64,000 bases of DNA. It comes from Microstegium vimineum. Taxonomy: Eukaryota > Streptophyta > Magnoliopsida > Poales > Poaceae. This document shows positions 35,902-47,744 of the stretch, in pieces. The DNA lies in assembly GCA_022036555.1 (NCBI GenBank), contig CM039141.1:4313773-4377772 (forward strand), written 5' to 3'. Each line of letters starts with the position of its first letter. Position 1 is the first letter of the stretch. Under the pieces are notes generated by a model. It was not told where the DNA came from and did no database searches. It worked only from the letters and a program-made list of their open reading frames with translations. Position numbers and translations under genes: made by a program.

Positions 35902-37834
35902 CTACCGTTGCTCCTCAAAAACCCACTTATTTTGTTTCCGGGCCTTTGCCTCTTCGTCAGGAGTAAAGTCGTTGCTGATGTTGAGAATCTTACGGATCTG
36001 CTCAGGCGTCTTCCCCTTGATTTTGTCTGCAGCAGTGTCCAGAGTTAGGTCGATCAGTTCATCAATTCCCAAGTATTGTGCTGCCTGCACAGAGTAACCA
36101 CATATCAGATGACCTTTTTTAGCCAGATGTCTGTTTATTTACTTCCAAAACGCCATGAAGGGTGAAATCCACAGCTAGAGCATTGAACACAGAGAGAACA
36201 CTGACATGCATATCAAAATAATCAAGTATCTCAAAATGCAGTAAAGCAGATTGATTATAGGTAATCAAGAAATTTCACAGCAAAGTTTTGTACAGTTGAG
36301 TTACCTTTGAGCGATGCAGGTGGCTATATGTCTAAAAAATGCAAAAGGACAGAAACATGGCACAATGCTCATTTGATTCATCTTAGGGTGGTGCCGCAGG
36401 TGATTGTATGGCTCAAAAATGCAGGATGAAAGGAGACTGCATTGCTCAAAATTCAAAAATGCAGAAGGATTGTGTATGTGCTACAAAAGAGTGCTATGTT
36501 TGCACACCTGCCATCAAAGAGTGCTGTAAAAACAATTTGACCTCTAAAAAATGTAACACAGAAACATGATCACAGATAAAGCATCATGAAGTGATCCTAC
36601 AATGCATATATTCATTTTAGCTGCAAAATTGCATTGCCTTAACACATACAGTGCTATGGCTAAACGTGACATGTTACCTACAGCAGTTCTATTAATGCTC
36701 CTTGTCTCCTTGTGCCAGCAAAGCATGCAGCAATCATGGCAGGTAGCTACCAATGTCCAATGATCCTTGTGCGAGCAACTGAGAATGCATGCAGCAGTAA
36801 CAGCGGGATCATAGATAACTACTATATCCCTTAGCAAAGAATCGATTGAGACATTACTAAGAGACAATTGAACAATCTCAATTATACTGTGACCTCATAA
36901 CACATTAACAAAAATCCCTCAATACACATCTACAAAAGTCATAACATGGTACAAGAATCTACAGCCCCTTGGGATATTCATGCGATAATCATTAGCCTAC
37001 AAAATAACTGTTCTGCCTTAGATCTGTCACGTCCAATTCATCAAAGGAAAGGAAACATCATTTCTTATTTAGAAAAGTTATCTATATAAGCATTTTGTTG
37101 TTTGCTCATCCAGCCACGCACATCATACCAACAAAAAGAAATGACTTTTTTTTCCACTAATTTACAGCTTAGAAATGTGACGAACGATACCTGATAAGGG
37201 CAGAAGCATTTGGCAACATATATGCAAATATCTTCAGCAACCTACTTAGTACTTACATGCTACAATTGTGACACCAATTATGGCCATACCAATTATACTA
37301 GATCATAACTACAGATCTAACAAACCCCTAGAAGCATCCGAAAGGCATCAAACCAAGACCAATTGTGCCTACATTTGGTAGTGGTGGGGCTTTACCTCGA
37401 TGAGATACAGGAGCAACTTGTCGTGGGTCTCCATAAAGTTGGCGTTGAAGGCCTTGAGATCCTTCTCCGAAATCACCTTGATTTTGGATAGCTCGCCTGG
37501 AGCTGAGGCTGCGGCAGCCACGGGCTCGCTTGAGAATGAGGATGCAGCTGCGGAGGACGTGGGCTCGCCTAGGGAGGCGGCTGCAGAGGCGCGTGCCAGG
37601 GCCTGGAATTTGCAGAAATGCAAGACCGGGCGCAGTATCTCGGAGCCGACGTTGTGAAGGAGGATGGGACTGTCGCCGCAGGAGGCAGGACCCTTCTTGC
37701 AGCCATTCCTTGATGGTCCTCGACTCCATCGCCACCTTTTCTTGAACCTCGAAATCCACATCGTCGGAGCTGCGGAGGATCAGCATCTTCCCCAGCGCCT
37801 CCTCCGGCAGAAACACCCCCATCGATCCATCCAT
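35902..37834 (-). pseudogene. SKP1-like protein gene, frame broken by 7-bp duplication
   Basis: SKP1 links F-box proteins to cullin in SCF ubiquitin ligases. Exon 1 is 37834..37396 and exon 2 is 36084..35902. The single phase-0 intron falls before AAQYLGIDEL, the conserved position in plant SKP1 genes. Exon 1 gives the N-terminal BTB/POZ-like fold (KMLILRSSDDVDFEVQEKVAMES). Exon 2 gives the C-terminal Skp1 domain that binds the F-box (DLTLDTAADKIKGKTPEQIRKILNI, ending KWVFEEQR). At 37678-37691 the heptamer GCAGGAG is tandemly repeated. Upstream and downstream reading frames differ by exactly this one unit, so it is very likely the inactivating event. An Ala/Ser-rich linker occupies the middle, as in several grass paralogues. 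Convergent with the F-box gene. Confidence 0.85.
37678..37691 (-). repeat. 7-bp tandem duplication in the SKP1-like exon
   Basis: On the coding strand TCCTGCC is followed by TCCTGCG. Dropping one copy restores a single SKP1 frame (EGSCGDSPILLHN). Confidence 0.85.
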
Positions 37835-37851
37835 GGCGTGCTGAGAAACCC

Positions 37852-37852
<1 letters not shown>

Positions 37853-37887
<35 letters not shown>
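37853..37887. repeat. (GA)n microsatellite in the SKP1-like 5' UTR
   Basis: About 17 AG units starting 18 bases upstream of the ATG on the minus strand (CT-rich leader). Confidence 0.9.
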
Positions 37888-37889
<2 letters not shown>

Positions 37890-38205
37890 GTGCTCGAAGC
37901 GCAGAGGCAGAGGACGAGTGTACTTTGTTTGCCGGCGTAGCGTTGGAAAAGATGTGTCCAGAAACAGGATCTCAGCCGACCAAGCAGCCAGCCAACCAGT
38001 TCTCTCATCTTCTTGTGTCTCAATGCAGGGTGCAACGGGCCTGTGTACCGTCGGCCCAGCAGCCAGCCAGTTCTCATCTTGTTTTTTTTTTCCTTCTAAT
38101 TTAATCATTGATGGTACGGTGATATCAGCACTCATCAGTAATTCAGTATCCTCATTAATGTCATTATTTATTTTTCACTTTATTAAATGAATCTCCAAGT
38201 TTTCA

Positions 38206-38297
38206 TGAAAAAACTATAGAAGTTTGATTTAATACAACTTAATTACATACTTGTTTTCGCAAAAGACAGAATTAAATCAAACTTCTATAGGCTTTTC
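38206..38297. repeat. Inverted repeat with perfect 20-bp arms
   Basis: Arms at 38214-38233 and 38271-38290 are exact complements (CTATAGAAGTTTGATTTAAT), with weaker pairing beyond and a 37-base loop. It lies between the SKP1-like gene and the retrotransposon. Confidence 0.85.
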
Positions 38298-38349
38298 AAA
38301 TCAAAGAATTCTAAAAGATTTTAAAACAAGAGATAGAAGTGTGTACAAC

Positions 38350-39309
38350 TGTTAGAGTTTTTGGGCTAAAGCCCAAATAACGATTCCAATTAAATTTCAA
38401 AGGCCCACTCATACATGCATGGCATGGTTGGGGACTTTAGTCCCATATTGCCAATCTAGAAGGAGTGACACCTCCTTAAAGAGGTGAGCTGACTTCTTCT
38501 AGTTGAGAAATGGATGGGGAGAGGAAAGGAATAAACACCGGAAGAAACACACGCGCTCACTTGCCTCACCGAGCCAAGCGGGGCCAACGGGGCACGCACA
38601 CAGGACATGCACGCATGAATGGTCTAATAATTTCCCGTCCCGACCTTGCGGGTGCGCGACTTTCTTTTGCTGCTCTAAATTTTTGCATACATGGAGAAAA
38701 TTGCGCTGGCCAATTTTGACAAGCAATTAATCTTGTATTATGGTAATTGGACTAATGGCAGGTTAATTACCATAATGTAGTGATTGATTGAGCGGCTAAT
38801 TGATTTCCTTAATTAGTCGTGACGCATGTATAAGTTAGGGGCGAGACGTCGCCCTCAGTACGAGTTGAATCTCTTCTTGTGCACTACACTACGTTGCCGC
38901 CGGTCTTCCCACGGTGCCGGAAGAGCAGGCTCCGAAGCCGGTGTCTCCTCGCGTCCCTGCACGGGGTAGGGGGCGTATCAGGTTTTTGGGAAGCGCCGTC
39001 GCGACTGCTCGCTGGACGTCTTCTTCCCTCTACGTCGTCGACGTTTTCTTCCCTTGACGCTGCCGCCGTCCTCTTCACGACGCCGTCGACTCGCACCATC
39101 GCCAACGCCGACGAATCCCCGTTGTAATGATGTACTCTCCATCCTCCTTCCTCGTTCTTGTTTTGTCTGTGTTACTAGCGCTAGAAGTTATGATTCTGTC
39201 TCGGATCGTAGCGCTAGTAGCAGCCCGTATATTCATGATACATGTTGTTTTTCCTCTCATGATTGTCAGAATTAATTTATGCATCGCTAAATTGCTATTA
39301 TTTCCAACA
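38350..39309 (+). repeat. 5' LTR of the copia element
   Basis: 960 bases, TG...CA. ATGTATAAGT near 38827 is a TATA-like candidate. Confidence 0.9.
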
Positions 39310-39336
39310 ATCCAAAAACCTGATAGGCATTTAGCG

Positions 39337-40077
39337 ATGAAGGGATATCCTGATGCGATGAAACCGGAGAAGTTCACTTGTGTGAATTTCAAGAGATGGC
39401 AGACGAGAGCGCAACTATGGCTCTCGGCTATGGGCGTGTTTTGGGTCGTGAGTAATCCTCCAGCATTACCTCTCGGATCTGAGAAAGAGGTGCAGGACTT
39501 TACTGCGGCTACGACGATCTTCGTCGGATACGTCCTCAGCGTGCTCTCTGACCAGCTGTGTGATGTTTACATGAACATCAAAAGTGTTGTTGAACTGTGG
39601 GAAGCACTTGAACACAAGTTCTCTGCTGCTGATGCTGGGCACGAGCTGTATGTGATGGAGCGGTACCACGACTTTAAAATGGTTGAAAACCGTTCGGTCG
39701 TGGAACAGGCTCATGAGTTCCAACTTATTGTGAGGGAACTCGAACAGCTCGGACACGTCTTGCCTGATAAGTTTGTGGTTGGTGGCATCATTGCCAAATT
39801 ACGTCCATGGAGGAATTTTGCCACAACTCTGAAACATAAAAGACAGAAAATCTCCATTGAAGATTTGTTGGTTGGTCTTGATGTTGAAGAGAAAGCTCGG
39901 GCAAAGGATGCTCTACCAAAAGCACCCGAAGGGCAGTCCAGTGCTAATGTAATGCAGCATGCTGGTAAGAACAAGTATAAGGCTGCTCAGACTACTCAAT
40001 TCAAGAAGAAGAAGATAAACATGGATGAGGTTGTGTGCTTTGTTTGCGGTGAGAATGGGCACTTTGCCAAAAAGTGA
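39337..40077 (+). pseudogene. copia gag
   Basis: It starts at the ATG of MKGYPDAMKPEKF and contains the UBN2-type gag core (LWEALEHKFSAADAG, HEFQLIVRELEQLGH). It ends in a zinc knuckle (CFVCGENGHFAKK) whose last Cys codon is lost where the frame meets TGA. The linker usually present between the knuckle and protease is missing, and pol continues one base out of frame. This looks like a deletion across gag-pol. Confidence 0.85.
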
Positions 40078-43000
40078 CTATTGGGGATCCAAGTGGATCT
40101 GGGTACGGTAATTCCTTACCTAGTGTATTTTCTGTATGTCAATCTAATAATTGGTGGATAGATGCAGGGGCCAATATTCACGTATGTACTGATATCTCTA
40201 TGTTTTCATTTTACCAGGCAGCAGGAGGTTCATCTGTTATGATGGGGAACGGCTCGCATGCTTCTGTTCTTGGTGTTGGTTCGGTCGATCTGAAGTTCAC
40301 TTCGGGAAAGATCGTTCATCTCAATAACCTGCAGCATGCGCCCTCAATAAAGAAGAACCTCGTTAGTGGATCCCTCTTGTGTCGAGATGGATTCAAACTG
40401 GTATTTGAGTCAAATAAAGTAGTCATTTCGAGATATGGCCAATTCATTGGCAAGGGTTATGACAGCGGAGGCTTGTTCCGCTTTTCACTCTCCGATTTCT
40501 GTAATAAAGTTGTGAACCATGTGTGTGATTCAAACAATTCTGTGGCTGATATATGGCATTCACGTTTGTGTCACATTAATTTTGGTTGTATGTCGCGTCT
40601 ATCCAATATGAATTTAATTCCGAATTTCTCTACTGTCAAAGGCTCAAAATGTCAAGCATGTGTGCAAGCTAAACAACCTCGTAAGCCACGCAAGGCTGCA
40701 GACGAGAGATGCACGACATTATTAGAGCTCATACATTCTAATATCTGTGAAATGAATGGTGTGTTGACAAAAGGAGAAAAAAGATATTTTATGACCTTGA
40801 TTGATGATGCAATTAAATATTGCTATGTGTTTCTCCTAAAAACAAAATATGAGGCGCTAGAATGTTTTAAGTCTTATAAGGCTGAGGTAGAGAATCAATT
40901 GGAAAAGAAAATAAAACGTGTTAGGTCCGATCGCGGTGGGGAGTACTTTTCCAATGAGTTTGATCTCTTCTGTGCGGAGAATGGAATAATTCATGAATGG
41001 ACACCTCCATATTCGCCTCAATCTAATGGGGTTGCCGAAAGAAAGAGCCGGACGTTAATGGACTTGGTGAATGCCATGTTAGGAACATCCGGTATGGCTA
41101 AGGCATGGTGGGGGGAGGCTGTGTTAACAGCATGTCATGTTCTAAATAGAGTTCCTACTAAAAATAATGATGTGACTCCGTATGAAGGATGGAAAGGAAG
41201 GAAACCTTCACTTCATTATTTGCGTACGTGGGGCTGTTTGGCCATGGTTAGCGTACCAATTAATAAGAAGCGCAAGCTCGGACCGAAAACAGTTGATTGT
41301 ATCTTTTTGGGATACGCGTACCATAGCACAACATATAAGTTCTTAGTGATCAAATCTGAAGCGCCTGATGTTGCAGTAGATTCACTTTTGGAGTCACGGG
41401 ATGTTACATTTTCTGAGAATATATTCCCGATGAAAGTTGGTTATTCTTTACCAATTTCGTCGAATGAGTTTATTCCTGAACCCACACCCACTCTCACTTT
41501 TGAGCCAATAATGAACTCACAGGATATTGAACTAGATGACAGTGTTGTAGCTCCGAGAAGGAGCAAGAGACAAAGGGTTGCTAAATCCTTTGGTGAAGAC
41601 TTCACTGTCTATCTCGTGGATGATACTCCCACAACCATTGCAGAAGCATATGCATCACCCGATGCTGAATATTGGAAGGATGCAGTCCGAAGTGAAATGG
41701 ACTCCATCACTGCAAATGGCACATGGGAGGTAATAAATAAACCAGTGAGTTGCAAGCCGATTGGCTGTAAGTGGGTATTTAAGAAAAAACTTAGGCCTAA
41801 TGGTACTATTGAAAAGTACAAGGCAAGGCTTGTTGCTAAAGGTTATACGCAAAAGGAAGGCGAAGATTTCTTTGATACCTACTCACCTGTTGCCAGACTA
41901 ACCACAATTCGAGTGCTATTATCCTTGGCTGCCTCCCATGGTCTTCTCGTCCATCAGATGGATGTGAAGACAACTTTCCTTAACGAGGAGGTAGAAGAGG
42001 AGATTTATATGGATCAGCCCGATGGATTTATAGCACAAGGACAAGAGGGCAAGGTGTGCAGGTTACTTAAATCCTTGTACGGCTTAAAGCAAGCACCCAA
42101 GCAGTGGCATGAAAAGTTTGATAAAACTTTGACCTCTGCTGGGTTTGCAGTAAATGAAGCCGATACCTGTGTGTACTATCGTTATGGTGGGGGGCAAAGG
42201 AGTAATCCTGTGTTTGTATGTTGACGACATACTGATTTTTGGGACAAGTCTCGAAGAGCTTAATGATGTGAAATCATTTCTATCCTAAAATTTTGACATG
42301 AAAGATTTGGGGAAGCGGATGTGATCCTGAACATTAAACTCCATAAGGGTGAGAATGGGATTACTCTTTTGCAATCTCATTATGTGGAAAAGGTCTTGAA
42401 CCGTTTTGGTTATATGGACAGCAAACCTTCTCCAACACCTTATGATCCTAGCTTAATTCTTCGAAAGAATAAGTGGCTAGGAAAGGATCATTTGAGATAC
42501 TCCCAAATTATTGGCTCATTGATGTATTTAGCTGGCGCGACCAGTCCTGACATCTCATTTGTTGTAAGCAAGTTGAGTAGATTTTCCTCTAACCCAGGAA
42601 CTGATCATTGGCGTGGTATTGATCGTGTAATGCGTTATCTAAAAGGTACAATGAGTTATGCAATTCACTATTCAGGGTACCCAGGGGTACTTGAAGGATA
42701 TAGTGATTCAAATTGGATCACAGACGCTGATGAGTTGAAGGCCACCAGTGGGTACATATTCACTTTGGATGGTGGTGTTGTCTCTTGGAGGTCTTGTAAG
42801 CAGACAATACTTACAAAATCCACAATGGAGACAGAGCTCATGGCTCTGGATATAGCCTCTGCTGAGGCTGAATGGCTAAGAGAAATGTTGATGGACTTAT
42901 CTATGGTTGAGAAACCAATTCCTGCTATTCTCATAAATTGTGACAACCAAACGGCGATCACGAAGGTGAAGAATAGTCAGGATAATGCGAAGTCCAGCAA

Positions 43001-43166
43001 ACATGTAAAACGTAGACTGAAGTCTATCAGGAAATTAAGGAGCTCCGGAGTAATAGCTATGGACTACATCCAGACAGCTAAGAACCTGACAGATCCCTTT
43101 ACTAAGGGACTATCACGTACTGTGATTGACAATGCATCGAAGGAGATGGGACTGAGACCCATGTGA
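40074..43166 (+). pseudogene. copia pol (protease, integrase, RT, RNase H)
   Basis: Protease is at about 40155 (WWIDAGANIHVC; the usual D-T/S-G is DAG here). The integrase has a GAG-pre-integrase HSRLCHINFG, a catalytic core (HSNICEMNG, where the usual first Asp is Asn; DDAIKYC; DRGGEYFSNEF) and PPYSPQSNGVAERKSRT. Reverse transcriptase follows (KWVFKKKLRPNG, YSPVARLTTIR, MDVKTTFLN, SLYGLKQAPKQW). The long frame closes near 42224 because of one extra G at about 42190-42195, just before the YVDD site. An in-frame stop (about 42287) and a one-base loss (about 42312) follow. Then RNase H continues (YSDSNWITDADELKATSGY, KSTMETELMALDIA, KHVKRRLKSIR) to TGA at 43164-43166. Not functional. Confidence 0.9.
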
Positions 43167-43710
43167 GTTAACCTCAATAGTAACCCAACCTATGTGATCG
43201 AAGATCCCGTGAATTAGGATCTGGGAAGAACAAGCTGATGGTTAACGGGAGAGTACAATCTTCCCTTAACCCACTCCGTTAGAGATGCAGTACTCTCATT
43301 TCTGTAAGGAAGGTAGACTTTGTCTTAATGTGTTCTGAGGCTTTAGAGCAAGATACTGTCCTACAGTGTATTCTTGTAAGAATACACCTATGTGAGCCTA
43401 ACTGTTAGTCGCAGTTTATAAGAATTGAGTATTCTTTAAGAAGCTCATGAAGTGAGTTTGGAGTATGACTTATACGCTCCACTCGCGGGGTTGGCTTTGG
43501 CAGCCTAGTATCAGTCAAGACTTCAAGTGAAGCTCATTCACATCAAACTGTCAATTCAAGGCTTAGTCCATTATGTAGTTGTGGGTGAGTCTATCTTGTT
43601 GTTATAGGTGGATGTTCAACCTTAACCGGTCTCCACTGAATAGCTGGTATATTAACAGTACTGTGGTACAGGGAGTATGACTCGCATGCCCTTGGGATAT
43701 GGTGGGGGAT

Positions 43711-44655
43711 TGTTAGAGTTTTTGGGCTAAAGCCCAAATAACGATTCCAATTAAATCCCAAAGTCCCACTCACACATGCATGATATGGTTGGGGACTTTA
43801 GTCCCACATTGCCAATCTAGAAAGAGTGACACCTCCTTAAAGAGGTGAGCTGACTTCTTCTAGTTGAGAAATGGATGAGGAGAGGAAAGGAAGAAACGCG
43901 CGCTCGCTCGCCTCGCCGGGCCGGGCGGGGCCAATGGGCGCGCACGCACGACATGTGTGTGAATGGTCCGGCAATTTCCCGTCCCGACCTTGCGGGTGCG
44001 CGACTTCCTTTTGCTGCTCTAAATTTTTGCATACATGGAGAAAATTGCGCTGGCTAATTTTGGCAAGCAATTAATCTCGTATTATGGTAATTGGACTAAT
44101 GGCAGGTTAATTACCGTAATGTTGTGATTGATTGAGCGGCTAATTGATTTCCTTAATTAGTCATGACGCGTGTATAAGTTAGGGGCGAGACGTCGCCCTC
44201 AGTCCGAGTTGAATCTCTTCTTGTCCACTACACTGTGCGTTGCCGCCGGTCTTCCCACGGTGCCGGGAGAGCAGGCTCCGAAGCCGGCGTCTCCTCGCGT
44301 CCCTGCACGGGGTAGGGGGCGTATCAAGTTTTTGGGAAGCGTCGTCGCGGCTGCTCGCTGGACGTCTTCTTCCCTCTACATCGTCGACGTTTTCTTCCCT
44401 CGACGCAGTCGCCGTCCTCTTCATGACGCCGTCGACTCGCACCATCGCCGACGCCGACGAATCCCCGTTGTAATGATGTACTCTCCATCCTCCTTCCTCG
44501 TTCTTGTTTTGTCTGTGTTACTAGCGCTAGAAGTTATGATTATGTTTCGAATCGTAGCGCTAGTAGCAGCCCGTATATTCATGATACATGTTGTTGTTCC
44601 TCTCATGATTATCGAAATTAATTTATGCATCGCTAAATTGTTATTATTTCCAACA
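43711..44655 (+). repeat. 3' LTR of the copia element
   Basis: 945 bases, co-linear with the 5' LTR with scattered differences, ends TTTCCAACA before the TSD ACAAC. Confidence 0.9.
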
Positions 44656-44660
44656 ACAAC

Positions 44661-47071
44661 CATACGACTTGGCGAGGACTTCATTTCACACATGACGTGG
44701 CCTGACAAGCACTGTGTCTGTTTGAGCTTGAGCGCTCGGTGCGTGCACTAGCAGACGTGGGCCCATTTTTCGGTAGCGTTTGGCCGGCCGGTATCGACGC
44801 TGCTCAGTCCTCACTCCTCAGTGTGTGTTGACCTCGCGTGCGTGCGTTGCTGTCGATTTGCTCACGAAGCGTGCATGGGCAGCATGGAAATACCTGGCCC
44901 CGACAAGCCTGAAAATAAATGTATGTGGATGTGACACGCAAAAAAACACTATATTTAATGTGAGAGAATTTCTTATTTGGACCTCTAAAAACATAAATTG
45001 TTTTATTTAACCCTCTAAACTTTTTTTCTATTTGACACTACTTCTATGTTTAGTGTCCAAAATGATATTGCCGTTACTTACGAGGGGCTAATGGTACGGT
45101 GTTAAAACCGAAGTAAAAGACCATAACTCATCTATCTGTCTCGCTACATGTTCATATTATCAAGTAAGTATAATTAAATTCGTAACATGTATATATTTAT
45201 AGTGTACCAATATGGTGTCATAAATTTTAACAAAAAAACTTTATAGATTTGGTTAAAAGGCAAAGTTAAGATAGTTTGACTTAGCACAAAACTTAAAACA
45301 TTTTTTTTTGCTAGTGAGAGTACTTGATTATGTGTTTTGGTAGATGGCAATGCACGCTTAACAATGATAATAATACTTAATACTCTTGTGGTTTCTGGTC
45401 GTAGTTTTTCCACCAACTCATCTTTGTAATCAGGTCTAAACAAAATATGCTCAACTAAATTTTGATAGTGTAGTAAGCCAATGTCAACCTTTTGAGTCTT
45501 CATTATTCTTATTGTCTTTGTAAAATATATTATATTCTTATCCTTACTTTTTCCCACCACTCTAGCTGATACTTGATCGCTTAGAAGACTACTAGAGATC
45601 CGCATATGAATGTATAATAATTTCTCTTAGTCAGGTCTTATTTAGATGCATATATGTCTACCTCAAACCACATGTGTTAAACATCAGTCTTTTGTGGAGC
45701 GTGAAGATCCACTATGAGTTTGTCCTGCTTGTACTTGTGCACTCTTAATTTTAGTATGTGTTGATTTTATGACATTGATCCGATATGCACTTTTGTGGCT
45801 TTGCTTGGATGTATTGCCGAGAGAGCTTAATGGATGTATTGTCGAGCGACGTCTCTTGGTGGCTTCTTCGACTGCTGGACATAGGATGGCGCCAAAGGTT
45901 CCGTTGGAAACCATGAGCCGATCGATGAGGATATAGCATGGAGGATGCACGCTACCGTGGAGATGTGACATTGATGGTCTCTTTTTTTTTTTTGAGAGTT
46001 GATGGTCTCTTTTTAAGCTGCTGGGCTGGCCGCCCACGTTGCTCTAGGTGCCACGCTTGCCCGAGCTCGGCCTGCTCCCGCACGAGCTGCAATTGTACAT
46101 CTTCGAGATCAAGGTGTGAAAATTAAAGGCACAATTATGAAAGTAACATATAACATCGTTATAGATGCTCCTGCATGCTTCCAAAGGCACAACGATGATG
46201 ATCAACTGAACCTTTTTTATGAGCATGCATTAGTACATACGTGTTTCACTATGGGCCGTACAACCACAAATTATCTGTCTCACCATATTATAGTTGTCGT
46301 ACTAGAATTATCTCCGTGCGTTATAATGGGAGCCAATTCTTTATCACAGGATAACATGCCTACACATGTGAAATGGGCTTAGAGTTATACCTATGTAGCA
46401 GGGTGAAACAATCATATTACTATATTAGCATATCATAATAAAAACAATTGACAATTTATAATACAAAGTAATTTAGCTGTGATCCGTACATTATCATTCA
46501 TAAAGTTATTGTCAATCAACTCGTGTTCAGCGTGAGGTTATCCTCGCAGGCATGGATAAAAGAGAAAAAAATGAAGACCCACAATACCTATTGACTGGAC
46601 CCACGGTATATAAGGAGGGTCCAAGCTTTTATGTAAAAGGATTGTTGTAATGAACATTTTCTCTATCTTAATACAAAGACGTGCAAACCTTTTGCACGAC
46701 TGAGAAAAAAAATATACCCTCTTACATATAAAAGTTTGCGGCTAATGGTGTAGTATCTTGGGGATTCAACAAAGATCCTCATGTGCGCAAATATGCACCT
46801 ATTATTCCAGTAAGAGATATAGAATGACCTTTGAATCTAGCCAGAACCCTCGCGTTTCGCGCAGGTAGATTACACTAAAATATGCATAAGAAGGAGACAC
46901 AAGAATGACAACTCTGGTATTTGACCATGAGAACCAAACGTTTGTGTGGAGGCAAAGATAAAAGCTGTTGTTGTCGCTGGGAGTAGCAGGCACGCAAAGA
47001 CCGCAACGTAGCACTTCCCTACGTTGAAGATGGGTAAATTGGTTTCGTAGGAATTAATCAATAAGAGAACT
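44661..47071. other. Intergenic; no gene seen
   Basis: Mostly AT-rich. A stretch at about 46560-46710 (TATATAAGGAGGG, then CTTAATACAAAGACGTGCAAACCTTTTGCACG) resembles the 3' end of plant LINE elements, but no reverse transcriptase is present. A small duplicated GTTGATGGTCTCTTTTT lies near 45960-46015. Confidence 0.35.
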
Positions 47072-47079
47072 CTAGGATT

Positions 47080-47334
47080 TAGTGGCGGATCCAGGGGGCT
47101 GGGGGACTGCACAACACACACATACACCCCTCATGGCCTCATTTCTCCATTAAGTATATATATAATTCACTCATTTGTCCATTAAATTTCTATAAAATTC
47201 ACTCATTTCTCCATTAAATCTCTATAAAATCACTCATTTCTCTATTAAATCTCTATAAAATTCACCAATTTTTTTTTTGTTGATCATGATTTTGTTACTT
47301 AGCCCCCCCTTGGTCACATCTGGATCCGCCACTG
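47080..47334. mobile_element. hAT-type MITE with 8-bp TSD
   Basis: Ends TAGTGGCGGATCCAG and, on the complement, CAGTGGCGGATCCAG. CTAGGATT occurs on both sides (47072-47079, 47335-47342). The interior holds about four copies of a ~32-bp ACTCATTTCTCCATTAAAT unit. Confidence 0.9.
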
Positions 47335-47464
47335 CTAGGATTCACAGTAGTAAACTGTTGCACACATATGTGACATGTATAAAATGTATTGACCATCAAT
47401 GGGCAATCGTCCTTTATCTAAAAAAAATCAATGGGCAATCGACGATTGAATATAGTGCTATATG

Positions 47465-47736
47465 TAGTGGCGGAGCTAGCGTCGAATGTAAGCAGGAGCC
47501 AAACAGGCTTCAAGAATGTACTGTTATAGGTAAGCATGACCAAATAGCTAGCAAACTTACATGTAACAGGTATCTAGTCAATTAAAATAAGTAGAAACAC
47601 ACAAAAGAGCTATGCATACAGCTATACTAGTAGAATATGTGAAAATATGTATGTATTTGTACGTGATGACCATGGAATTTGATGCACGGCAAGGGGGGGC
47701 ATAGCCCTCTATGGCCCCAAGGTAGCTCCGCCAATG
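47465..47736. mobile_element. hAT-type MITE with 8-bp TSD, second copy
   Basis: Ends TAGTGGCGGAGCTAG and, on the complement, CATTGGCGGAGCTAC. GCTATATG occurs on both sides (47457-47464, 47737-47744). Same family as the neighbour 131 bases upstream. Confidence 0.9.
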
Positions 47737-47744
47737 GCTATATG

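Larger units (their letters stand above)
38350..44655 (+). mobile_element. Ty1/copia LTR retrotransposon, complete structure, disabled
   Basis: Two LTRs (38350-39309 and 43711-44655) both start TGTTAGAGTT and end TTTCCAACA. The pentamer ACAAC flanks the element at 38345-38349 and 44656-44660. A purine tract GGTGGGGGAT precedes the 3' LTR. Domain order protease, integrase, reverse transcriptase, RNase H is that of Ty1/copia. The LTRs differ by many substitutions and small indels, so insertion is not recent. No primer-binding site of the usual TGGTATCAGAGC form follows the 5' LTR. Confidence 0.95.

Noticed and set aside
46031..46110. Short exon-like segment (LPELGLLP-like, then ELQLYIFEIK)
   Set aside because: Single short frame with a stop upstream; no family could be supported.
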